A DNA stretch of 9,553 bases from Clostridia bacterium (GCA_016296675.1 JAEDIV010000103.1:1-9553), one strand, 5' to 3'; counted from the stretch's first letter, positions 1 through 5,543 are shown. Numbers and translations are program-made. Notes: a model not told the origin generated them from the letters alone.

Positions 1-55
1 GGATTTCAGGGGATCGGCCCTCCCCATCAAAAAAAGGTACTTTTTTGATGGCTTG
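1..55 (-). repeat. Dispersed hairpin repeat, copy 1 (partial, cut by window start)
   Basis: On the minus strand this reads CAAGCCATCAAAAAAG onward and matches the first about 55 bases of the copies at 4288 and 9481. It contains the first hairpin (arms CCATCAAAAAAG and CTTTTTTTGATGG, with one extra T compared with the other copies) and the 5' arm of the second hairpin, CCGATCCCC. The rest lies left of the window. The junction with the flanking DNA is at 55/56, where histidine-kinase-like coding sequence begins. A weak bulged hairpin (60-66 with 73-80) lies just outside the junction. The copy points the same way as the acyltransferase gene, downstream of that gene's stop codon. Confidence 0.8.
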
Positions 56-251
56 GATTCCTATCACATTATTGATAAGGAAGCTGCACGCCTTGAGAAG
101 ATGATCCCGTATGCGAACAACCGGTACGGGCCTTGGGCTTTCGATCGCCGAATGCATTGTTGATGTAATGGAAGGAAGCATCATTGTAAACAGCGAGCCT
201 GGCGCCGGAACAGAGTTTACTGTGAGACTAAAATATTTCACTGAGCAATAG
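56..251 (+). pseudogene. Sensor histidine kinase remnant (C-terminal fragments, frameshifted)
   Basis: Two pieces of a histidine kinase are visible in different frames. From 123 to the TAG at 249-251 the reading GTGLGLSIAECIVDVMEG, then SEPGAGTEFTVRL, is the G2 box and last strands of a HATPase_c domain. This normally forms the ATP-binding end of a two-component sensor kinase. Before it, in another frame, comes HIIDKEAARLEKMI, which resembles the second helix of a HisKA dimerisation domain, although this short match is less certain. The N and G1 boxes that should separate them are missing and the frames do not join. The repeat copy at 1-55 cuts off the upstream part. The stop overlaps the convergent acyltransferase stop by 14 bp. 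No active kinase could be made from this. Confidence 0.7.
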
Positions 252-1464
252 CGTTGGATTTTTCTTCCTTGGGCCGCTTCGGGCATGCAATGCGATTGAT
301 AAGCGGCCTTTCGTATGCATATGTCAAAACAGCGCCGATTATAAGCGCAAGCGCAAAACACAAAAGCGTGTATTTCCATTGCCAAATTGGTTCATTGTTC
401 ATCTGCGGATTCTCAAGGGCGTTGTAGGACGGAATGCGCCATTTCTTGAGCCTCAGGGCAATGACTGTGTGCCATATATATGCTTCAAAGGAAATGGCAG
501 AAAGAAAGCGCATAATGCGGTTTGAGAAAAGTGCTGCCAGGGGCCGGACGGAAAAAGAGGAGAAAATCATAAGACAAGCCATGAGAAAGGATAAAGGGAA
601 GCGCCTTTCCATCTGGCCTAAACGAATGCGCGTATATCCGTCTTCGTAAGTCTGGCCTTCAAAAAGAGCGTGGATCTGAAAAATAATGAACACCATTACA
701 AGGGTCGACAAAAGGGAAACTGCGCGACTGGGCTTTGCATTCCTGGCCAGAGCGACATAGGCGTATGCAGCCAGCATGCCGTTTGCATATACGTCAAGCA
801 TAGCAGGAAGCTGGTTTAAATACATCTGCGTATCCGCCATGGGAGCGACAATCGTAAAGCGGTAGAAATGTGAAAAAGCGACCATAACCAAATAGGTTGC
901 GATGGGGAATTTTTTAAAGGCTCTTGCAACAAACGGGAAAATAAGATAAAACTGCGCCTCAATCGCGATTGTCCAGAGCGGGACATTCAGACGCGTAAAA
1001 AGGTAAGTATCGGTGAAAAAGACGTGGGTCAGGGTGAGATGCGAAAGAAGGTCACGGATCATTTCGCCTTTTGAGTAATATTCGCCGCCCGCGGCATTCA
1101 TAATAAACAGAATGAAGATGCAAAGGTAATAAGGCGGCAGAATCCTTGCAGCGCGTTTTACGTAAAAGGCTTTAATGGAAGGTGAATTTGTTTTGTCAAG
1201 CGCGCTTTTTGCATAGGGCATAAACATCAGAAATCCGCTCAAAAGCAGAAAAACGTCCACAAACAGGTAACCCGAGCGGACAATATGGGTAAAATCAAAG
1301 GTGAGCCCCAAAAGGGTGAATTTCGGCGACAGCCACGATTGCTGCCAGATGTGAAACCACATGACGCCAAGCATTGCCAGCGCACGAAAACCGTCCGCTG
1401 CCGCATGATAGCGTTCATCGGGTTTGGATACAATCAGAGCGTCGATTTTATCTTGAATGGACAA
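238..1464 (-). CDS. Membrane acyltransferase, OafA/Acyltransferase_3 family
   Basis: This is a multi-pass membrane protein of 408 residues. Family members move acetyl or other acyl groups across the membrane onto cell-surface sugars or peptidoglycan; the substrate here cannot be read from the sequence. Near the N terminus D24-G25-F26-R27-A28 is followed by H38, giving the family's R-x10-H pattern with the predicted catalytic histidine. Further on are SGYLFVDVFLLLSGFLM and PLWTIAIEAQFYLIFP, both typical of the family, and about ten hydrophobic segments. I place the start at a TTG (1462-1464) with AAAGGAAG eight bases upstream. The in-frame GTG three codons earlier overlaps that ribosome site, and longer reading frames run into the tRNA gene. 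The start lies 20 bases after the tRNA-Leu terminator, leaving no room for a separate promoter, so expression probably depends on read-through. The C terminus is basic and cytoplasmic. Confidence 0.85.
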   Translation of the reverse strand: MSIQDKIDALIVSKPDERYHAAADGFRALAMLGVMWFHIWQQSWLSPKFTLLGLTFDFTHIVRSGYLFVDVFLLLSGFLMFMPYAKSALDKTNSPSIKAFYVKRAARILPPYYLCIFILFIMNAAGGEYYSKGEMIRDLLSHLTLTHVFFTDTYLFTRLNVPLWTIAIEAQFYLIFPFVARAFKKFPIATYLVMVAFSHFYRFTIVAPMADTQMYLNQLPAMLDVYANGMLAAYAYVALARNAKPSRAVSLLSTLVMVFIIFQIHALFEGQTYEDGYTRIRLGQMERRFPLSFLMACLMIFSSFSVRPLAALFSNRIMRFLSAISFEAYIWHTVIALRLKKWRIPSYNALENPQMNNEPIWQWKYTLLCFALALIIGAVLTYAYERPLINRIACPKRPKEEKSNAIAQ

Positions 1465-1484
1465 AATATTCACTTCCTTTGTAT

Positions 1485-1516
1485 AAAAAAAGGAAGCTCC
1501 TTTATAAAGAGCTTCC
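1485..1516 (-). terminator. Rho-independent terminator of tRNA-Leu
   Basis: On the minus strand the stem GGAAGCTC/GAGCTTCC (8 bp, 9-base loop) is followed by seven Ts. It starts three bases after the end of the tRNA and ends 20 bases before the acyltransferase start codon. It therefore also acts as a barrier that acyltransferase transcription has to pass. Confidence 0.85.
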
Positions 1517-1519
1517 CGA

Positions 1520-1604
1520 TGCCGGTGGCGGGGGTCGAACCCGCACGGGTGATTAGCCCAACGGATTTTGAGTCCGCCTCGTCTGCCAATTCCAACACAC
1601 CGGC
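1520..1604 (-). tRNA. tRNA-Leu, anticodon CAA
   Basis: The 85-base sequence folds as a class II tRNA. The acceptor arms GCCGGTG and CACCGGC pair perfectly, with discriminator A. The anticodon loop is CTCAAAA, giving CAA, which reads UUG. The variable arm is long (GGGCTAATCACCC), and the T arm is GCGGG-TTCGACC-CCCGC. The 3' CCA is not encoded and must be added. A strong promoter lies upstream and a terminator follows immediately, so it is a single-tRNA transcription unit whose read-through would feed the acyltransferase gene. Confidence 0.95.
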
Positions 1605-1629
1605 GCACTTCTCTTAGAAGGCAGGCACT

Positions 1630-1658
1630 ATTATAGCGCATTCGTTAAAAAAAATCAA
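1630..1658 (-). promoter_or_regulatory. Sigma-A promoter for tRNA-Leu
   Basis: On the minus strand TTGATT (1653-1658) is separated by exactly 17 bp from a consensus TATAAT (1630-1635). The predicted start lies shortly before the mature tRNA 5' end at 1604. It is arranged back to back with the sigma-factor promoter. Confidence 0.8.
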
Positions 1659-1662
1659 GTCC

Positions 1663-1691
1663 TTTTCAAAAAATGACCAAGGTAGTATAAT
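1663..1691 (+). promoter_or_regulatory. Sigma-A-type promoter for the ECF sigma operon
   Basis: A consensus TATAAT at 1686-1691 has TTTTCA (four of six matches) 17 bp upstream at 1663-1668. The divergent tRNA promoter's -35 box ends only four bases away, so the two may influence each other. I see no AAC/CGT-type ECF promoter here, so autoregulation by the encoded sigma factor is not evident. Confidence 0.6.
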
Positions 1692-1725
1692 AGGTCTATA
1701 TGATGATTTGCGCGGAGGTAGAAAG

Positions 1726-2304
1726 ATGCAAAGAGACGATGATCGCCTTGTAGATGCAGCCTTAGGCGGCGATATGCGGGCGTTTGAGCTTCTCATGGAA
1801 AAGCATGAATCGAAAATGTATGCGGTTGCGCTTCGCATGTGCGCCAACCGGGAAGATGCACAGGACTGTCTTCAGGATGCAATGCTGCGCATCTATAAGG
1901 CGCTGCCCTCGTTTAAGGGCCAGTCGTCTTTTTCCACGTGGGCATACAGAATCACGATGAATACATGCCTTGACGAACTGAGAAGAAAGAAAGTAAGGCA
2001 GGCTGCGTCGCTTGACCAGATGCTGGAAGTCGGCTGGTCGCCGGTGGATGAGGAGAACTCAACCGAACGGCATGTGGACAATCAGGAACTTAAGAGAAAC
2101 CTTTCAAAGGCAATACAGACGCTCCCTGAGGAAATGCGCGCAGCGGTGGTTTTAAGAGACGTTCAGGGATTCAGCTATGACGAGATAGCGTCCATGCTTT
2201 CAACAAACGTCGGAACCGTGAAAAGCAGAATCAGCAGGGGAAGAGAAAAACTCCGTGAAATTTTGTCAAAAGATCGGGAACTATTCGGAATATCAGGCGT
2301 CTAA
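1726..2304 (+). CDS. RNA polymerase sigma factor, ECF type
   Basis: A 192-residue extracytoplasmic-function sigma factor that would direct RNA polymerase to a regulon controlled by the membrane anti-sigma encoded next door. Region 2 covers about residues 20-90 and shows the characteristic DAQDCLQDAMLRIYKAL and the -10-binding stretch FSTWAYRITMNTCLDELRRKK. Region 4 covers about 128-180, with LPEEMRAAVVLRDVQGFSYDEIA followed by the helix-turn-helix TVKSRISRGREKLR. Region 3 is absent, as expected for the ECF class. The ATG at 1726 has GGAGGT seven bases upstream; a TTG at 1708 would lie before that site and is less likely. The next gene starts 25 bases after the stop. The regulon cannot be inferred from this window. 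Confidence 0.93.
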   Translation: MQRDDDRLVDAALGGDMRAFELLMEKHESKMYAVALRMCANREDAQDCLQDAMLRIYKALPSFKGQSSFSTWAYRITMNTCLDELRRKKVRQAASLDQMLEVGWSPVDEENSTERHVDNQELKRNLSKAIQTLPEEMRAAVVLRDVQGFSYDEIASMLSTNVGTVKSRISRGREKLREILSKDRELFGISGV

Positions 2305-2329
2305 AGAATATGAAAGGAGGTGCGGTTTT

Positions 2330-3562
2330 ATGAGCGATGAGATGATGTGTCAAAAATTCAGAGAGCTGATTGATGACTATATAGACGATGTATTGTCTTA
2401 TGAAGATCGTGCGTTTATGAAAGCGCACGCAGAGAAGTGCGAAAATTGCGCCGAAGAGATGCGGCTGGCAGATATCATCAAAAATGAAGTGAAGGGAATG
2501 GATAATCATATTGCTGTTCCCCTTGAGGCGCAGGCAGCCTGGAGAAGCGCTGTCAGAAAAGAAATCAGGAATAAGAAACTGAAAAAAGCATACAAGGCAG
2601 TCGGAAGCATTGCAGCGGCATTTGTCGTTTTGGCAGGGGCGACTTTCGCCATGCGTTCCACCGGCGCGCTTCCGCCGAAATTTGAGAAAGCGCCTGAAAA
2701 TTCTGAGCCTGCAATGGTCATGAAGCTTGCTGCGGATACGGATATGGCGGTTCAGACCTATCAGACAAGTGAAAGCATGCGCAGATCGCGAAGCATCAAT
2801 GGAGAGTCCGAAATCGTGATCGAAGCAGACGGTGAGACGGATGATCGGATTGTCGGAAGCCTTGACGACGCGGATATTATAAAAAGCGCAGAAATTGTTA
2901 CCGAGACCGAAAATATCGACATGGATATCCAGGCCGTATATGACCTGACAGAGGAATATGAGGGCTACGTATCCGAAGAGATCCGCGATTTTTCATCTTT
3001 CGGCGGTCATGCGGACATTGTATCCAGAATCCCGCAGGATCAGATAGATGATTACATTCAGGCAGCCGAGAACATCGGGACCATTGTTTCTGTTTCCAAG
3101 TTCAGCCAGAACGCAGAGGAGATATATTACGATATCGATAATAGGCTTGAAAGCAAAAAACTGCTGGCGGAGGAAATTAACCGGGCCATTGCTCAGGCGG
3201 ATGAAGAAACGCTTCTGACGCTTAATGATGAGATCAATCAGGTGTATGAAGAAATCGACGCACTTATCAGAATTGCAAACACGAGAGACAATGATCTTAT
3301 GTATGCAAGAGTGAAGATTTCCCTGATCGAAAAAGCGGCGGCAGTTGTAACGCCTTCGGAGTATTCCCTGAAGGAAAGAACAGCAAGCGGATTTATGCAG
3401 TCTTTAGGCGCGATCGGAGATTTTCTTATGGATATGGCGGTAGCTGTCAGTGTGATTGCGCCGGTTGTGCTTTTGCTTGCAGCATGCGCATTGATTGTGT
3501 TTTTTACTGCGAAAAGCGTAAAAAAGAAGAAAAAGAAGAAAAAAGAGGATAGTGACGAATGA
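2330..3562 (+). CDS. Transmembrane anti-sigma factor, zinc-finger plus DUF4349
   Basis: A 410-residue membrane protein that probably holds the upstream sigma factor inactive until a signal arrives. The cytoplasmic N terminus has the zinc-binding anti-sigma pattern: C7, then H33-x3-C37-x2-C40. One membrane segment follows at about 88-107. The outer part contains a DUF4349 domain (about 183-368), with the typical opening ADIIKSAEIVTETENID and a helical middle likely to form a coiled coil. A second membrane segment (about 374-394) brings the C terminus back to the cytoplasm, ending in eight lysines and an acidic tail. The ATG at 2330 has AAAGGAGGTG eight bases upstream. The gene overlaps the SIMPL gene by four bases (ATGA), so the two are translationally coupled. 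DUF4349 is often a stand-alone lipoprotein-type domain; here it appears to be the sensor. Confidence 0.85.
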   Translation: MSDEMMCQKFRELIDDYIDDVLSYEDRAFMKAHAEKCENCAEEMRLADIIKNEVKGMDNHIAVPLEAQAAWRSAVRKEIRNKKLKKAYKAVGSIAAAFVVLAGATFAMRSTGALPPKFEKAPENSEPAMVMKLAADTDMAVQTYQTSESMRRSRSINGESEIVIEADGETDDRIVGSLDDADIIKSAEIVTETENIDMDIQAVYDLTEEYEGYVSEEIRDFSSFGGHADIVSRIPQDQIDDYIQAAENIGTIVSVSKFSQNAEEIYYDIDNRLESKKLLAEEINRAIAQADEETLLTLNDEINQVYEEIDALIRIANTRDNDLMYARVKISLIEKAAAVVTPSEYSLKERTASGFMQSLGAIGDFLMDMAVAVSVIAPVVLLLAACALIVFFTAKSVKKKKKKKKEDSDE

Positions 3563-4257
3563 AAAAGGCAGCGATATTGATTCTTACGGTGCTCATGCTT
3601 CTTACAGCGGTTTCTGCTGTGGCCGAAACCAGAATATCCGTCGGCGGCAGCGGAACGACGCTGGTCAATGCCGATTACGCGATGGTGACACTGGGCGTTG
3701 TACATATTGAAAAAGATGTTCTGAATGCCCAGGAGAAGGTCAACAGCACCATCAATGCCATTCGCGCCGCCCTGATCGAAAGCGGCGTTTCCAAGGAAGA
3801 CATCAATACCGATCAGGTACGTATCAACGCCCGGTATGATTATTCCGGGTCGGTTGAGAAAATCGTCGGCTACAGTGCAAGCTCCTATCTTGTGATCCGC
3901 ACAAACGATATGGAAAACGTTGGAAGCGTGATCGATATTGCCTTTGGCGCGGGCGCAAATACGCTGGACGGCATCGAATTCTTCGCAGAAAACACCGAGA
4001 GCGCACGCGAGGAATCCCTGAATTTTGCAGTTACCGATGCAAGAAAGAAAGCGGAGATCATCGCTAAAGCGGCGGGGTTAAACATCACCGGCATTGATAC
4101 CATTACGGAAAGCTATTCCTACACTTCCGAAAGCTCCAGAAATGCGGTTTTCAAAAACGCAGTTGCAGAGGATTCTATGGCTTTGGGCGCTACGGTGGTT
4201 CAGAGCGCAAAACTGAGCGTTGAAGCCAGCGTGACGATTGTGTTTATCGCAGAATAG
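3559..4257 (+). CDS. Secreted SIMPL-domain (DUF541) protein
   Basis: A 232-residue protein with a signal peptide (MKKAAILILTVLMLLTAVSAVAE, cleavage probably near residue 22) followed by a single SIMPL/DUF541 domain over the rest. The family is seen in VSGSGTTLVNADYAMVTLGV-like opening strands, the segment ESGVSKEDINTDQVRINARYDY, and the helix SAREESLNFAVTDARKKAEIIAKAAG. SIMPL proteins are secreted or periplasmic and have been linked to stress tolerance, but no enzymatic activity is established. It has no lipobox cysteine. The start overlaps the anti-sigma stop in ATGA, so it is made from the same mRNA and is likely a partner or output of the sigma/anti-sigma pair. Its native terminator has been interrupted by the repeat element. 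Confidence 0.85.
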   Translation: MKKAAILILTVLMLLTAVSAVAETRISVGGSGTTLVNADYAMVTLGVVHIEKDVLNAQEKVNSTINAIRAALIESGVSKEDINTDQVRINARYDYSGSVEKIVGYSASSYLVIRTNDMENVGSVIDIAFGAGANTLDGIEFFAENTESAREESLNFAVTDARKKAEIIAKAAGLNITGIDTITESYSYTSESSRNAVFKNAVAEDSMALGATVVQSAKLSVEASVTIVFIAE

Positions 4258-4267
4258 GACAACAAAA

Positions 4268-4287
4268 AACAGAGCGTTTTACGCTCT
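4268..4287 (+). repeat. Left 20-bp direct repeat flanking the element (duplicated terminator stem)
   Basis: AACAGAGCGTTTTACGCTCT is identical to 4504-4523. It contains the hairpin AGAGCG-TTTTA-CGCTCT but is followed by the element instead of a T tract. It is preceded by As so that an A6 run (4264-4269) leads into it. The right copy has the matching T tract. Together they look like one terminator split by a target-site duplication. Confidence 0.85.
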
Positions 4288-4325
4288 CAAGCCATCAAAA
4301 AAGTACCTTTTTTGATGGGGAGGGG

Positions 4326-4367
4326 CCGATCTCCTGAAATGCTTCGGGATTTCCGGGCGGAGATCGG
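4326..4367 (+). repeat. Covarying hairpin within the element
   Basis: The outer arms CCGATCTCC (4326-4334) and GGAGATCGG (4359-4367) pair perfectly. An inner stem GAAAT/ATTTC closes over C-TTCG-G, a stable tetraloop if transcribed. In copy 3 the variable base is G on the left and C on the right instead of T and A, so pairing is kept. In copy 3 the inner stem is also extended to GAAATCC/GGATTTC. Confidence 0.7.
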
Positions 4368-4446
4368 AAAGGGGAAGCGTTTTTCAGTCGCTCCGCTTTG
4401 TAAAAACGCGCGATTTTTAAGTGCATGCCGCCAAAATCGATTGAAA

Positions 4447-4474
4447 ATGGAGAGGGAGCGCGCTCCCTCTCCAT
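4447..4474. repeat. Perfect 28-bp palindrome
   Basis: The left arm ATGGAGAGGGAGCG (4447-4460) is the exact reverse complement of 4461-4474. As a hairpin it would have about 12 bp around a GCGC loop. It lies in the right part of the element and has no T tract after it, so it is not a classical terminator. Whether the other element copies share it cannot be seen, because both are cut by the window edges. Confidence 0.8.
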
Positions 4475-4503
4475 ACCTCTCCCGGAGGTTTGTTGATGAT
4501 TTG

Positions 4504-4531
4504 AACAGAGCGTTTTACGCTCTGTTTTTTT
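4504..4531 (+). terminator. Rho-independent terminator for the SIMPL operon (right copy of the direct repeat)
   Basis: ACAGAGCG-TTTTA-CGCTCTGT followed by seven Ts (4525-4531) is a strong plus-strand terminator. Its first 20 bases (4504-4523) repeat 4268-4287 exactly. The minus-strand GNAT gene ends seven bases beyond it. Before insertion the A6 run now at 4264-4269 would have made it a bidirectional terminator with a 13-bp stem. Now only the plus-strand direction has a good U tract. Confidence 0.88.
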
Positions 4532-4537
4532 ATGCGG

Positions 4538-5026
4538 TCAATGGCATCCAGCGCATTCGCCTTCGCATTTGCCCTTGCCGCAGGAGCATTTGCCTTCCAG
4601 GGAGATTTTATCGCCATCTACCTGCATAAGATACGCATCTTTCCCGAAAAGCGTTCCTTTTTCGCCGAGTGCGCGGAATCCGTATCTGGAGAAAAACAGC
4701 GCAGCATCGCCGGGAACGAGCGCACGCACCGATCCTGCGTTCAGATCCTGCGCCTTATAAAGCAGCATTCGTGCAATCAGATCACCGACATAGCGGTTTC
4801 TGTAAGCGGGAAGCACACCCAGAAGATCGATGGTAAACCGGCTGTCGGAACCGATATACATTCTTCCGCAGCCACAGGGGGTATCTTCTTCATCATAGAT
4901 CGTTGCGAAAATTGCCATGTTGTCGTGCTCGTCCAGCCCTGCGCCTGAAAACTCGGGGATAGACATGCGTACGGATAAATGCTCGTTGATATCTGCGCCG
5001 GAAATCAAAAACTTGCCGCGATACAT
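4538..5026 (-). CDS. GNAT-family N-acetyltransferase with Cys-rich tail
   Basis: A 162-residue protein with the GNAT fold. FTIDLLGVLPAYRNRYVGDLIARMLLYKA (about residues 64-92) matches motif A: a beta strand ending in LGVLP, an R-N-R-x-x-G-D acetyl-CoA pyrophosphate loop, and a helix. DAALFFSRYGFRALG (about 106-120) is motif B. Family members acetylate amines or protein N termini with acetyl-CoA; the acceptor here is unknown. The last 16 residues, CSCGKGKCEGECAGCH, hold five cysteines and one histidine, a likely metal-binding tail that is not part of the GNAT core. An upstream segment also has CGCG (about 51-54). The ATG at 5024-5026 has GGAGGC about seven bases upstream and its own promoter. 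It converges on the SIMPL operon terminator. Confidence 0.78.
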   Translation of the reverse strand: MYRGKFLISGADINEHLSVRMSIPEFSGAGLDEHDNMAIFATIYDEEDTPCGCGRMYIGSDSRFTIDLLGVLPAYRNRYVGDLIARMLLYKAQDLNAGSVRALVPGDAALFFSRYGFRALGEKGTLFGKDAYLMQVDGDKISLEGKCSCGKGKCEGECAGCH

Positions 5027-5059
5027 TTAAAGTGCCTCCGAATAAAAATCTGTTCTTCT

Positions 5060-5088
5060 ATTGTACACAATGGCGCTTTAAATTGCAA
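5060..5088 (-). promoter_or_regulatory. Sigma-A promoter for the GNAT gene
   Basis: On the minus strand TTGCAA (5083-5088) and TACAAT (5060-5065) are 17 bp apart, with TGTG just before the -10 box. The start codon lies about 35 bases downstream. Confidence 0.7.
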
Positions 5089-5123
5089 GATGGCAAATCA
5101 ATACGCCTCTCAGAAAAGAAAGG

Positions 5124-5152
5124 TTGATTTTTTCCCGATTCCCGGTTATAAT
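5124..5152 (+). promoter_or_regulatory. Sigma-A promoter for the DUF1292 gene
   Basis: TTGATT (5124-5129), a 17-bp spacer and a consensus TATAAT (5147-5152). The 5' leader to the ATG at 5209 is about 50 bases with no obvious riboswitch fold. Confidence 0.8.
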
Positions 5153-5208
5153 ACCTATGAATTCAGGGACAAAAACGCCTGATAAACCCCGAAAGGAGAT
5201 ATTGATAT

Positions 5209-5535
5209 ATGGAAAACGAGAGAGATCTGGTTGTGTTTGAGGACGATAAGGGCAATGAGATTACGATGGAAGTTCTCGATTATTTCTTCTATGAAGGCCA
5301 GGAATATGCAATGCTGACCGATTACAACGAAGAGCAGGAAGAAAAGTGCAACGCCTGCAGCGAAGCTTCCTGCGAGGGCTGTGAACCGGAAGAGGTTCTG
5401 ATCATGAAGGTTGTTCCCGTTGGCGAGGATGAAGAGGAATTTATTCCTGTTGACGAAGAACTCGGAGAAAAGCTGATTCAGCTTCTTGAAGACGGCGCCT
5501 TCGACGATGACGATTACGACGACGAAGAAGAATAA
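5209..5535 (+). CDS. DUF1292 (YrzB/UPF0473-like) acidic protein with Cys cluster
   Basis: A 108-residue, very acidic cytosolic protein. The opening VFEDDKGNEITMEVLDYFFYEGQEYAMLTDY and the later EEVLIMKVVPVGEDEEEFIPVDEE match the DUF1292 pattern of small Firmicutes proteins of unknown function. A central insert (about residues 47-58, CNACSEASCEGC) has four cysteines as two CxxC pairs, a plausible metal site not present in YrzB of Bacillus as I remember it. The C terminus is a run of Asp and Glu. The ATG has AAAGGAGA eight bases upstream. A strong promoter precedes the gene and a terminator follows it, so it can be a single-gene unit, with read-through into ispE. Confidence 0.82.
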   Translation: MENERDLVVFEDDKGNEITMEVLDYFFYEGQEYAMLTDYNEEQEEKCNACSEASCEGCEPEEVLIMKVVPVGEDEEEFIPVDEELGEKLIQLLEDGAFDDDDYDDEEE

Positions 5536-5543
5536 ACGCTGAG

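Larger units (their letters stand above)
4288..4503 (+). mobile_element. MITE-like, terminator-inserted repeat element, complete copy 2 (216 bp)
   Basis: The left end CAAGCCATCAAAAAA (4288-4302) and the reverse complement of the right end, CAAATCATCAACAAA (4489-4503), match at 12 of 15 positions. They lie exactly inside the two 20-bp direct repeats. The interior has no plausible gene. It is a series of hairpins: 4292-4318 (12-bp stem), 4326-4367 (9-bp outer and 5-bp inner stem, C-TTCG-G loop), 4377-4409 (8 bp), 4411-4439 (7 bp), a perfect 28-bp palindrome at 4447-4474, and 4475-4489. The first about 70 bases recur at 1-55 (minus strand) and 9481-9553. A non-autonomous transposable element is the simplest reading. 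I do not recognise the family. Transcripts of the SIMPL gene would carry it in their 3' UTR. Confidence 0.75.

Noticed and set aside
434..649. Plus-strand reading frame inside the acyltransferase gene
   Set aside because: It is antisense to a well-supported membrane protein gene, with no ribosome site or recognisable product.
3238..3705. Minus-strand reading frame of about 155 codons opposite the anti-sigma/SIMPL junction
   Set aside because: It is a shadow of the coupled plus-strand genes; the phenylalanine run is only the complement of the lysine codons.
4288..4503. Group IIC intron, which also inserts behind terminator hairpins
   Set aside because: The 5' end is CAAGCC and not GUGYG, no domain V-like 3' end is visible, and intron insertion would not give inverted termini with a 20-bp duplication.
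4288..4503. Two unrelated terminators in tandem after the SIMPL gene
   Set aside because: The exact 20-bp identity, the split A6/T7 tracts and the inverted ends are better explained by insertion, though only other copies can prove it.
4312..4629. Open reading frame of about 105 codons running from the repeat element into the GNAT region
   Set aside because: It has no ribosome site, crosses the hairpins and the terminator, and lies antisense to the GNAT gene; its protein resembles nothing I know.
5153..5208. Riboswitch or leader peptide before DUF1292
   Set aside because: The leader is about 50 bases and shows no conserved fold or convincing hairpin pair.
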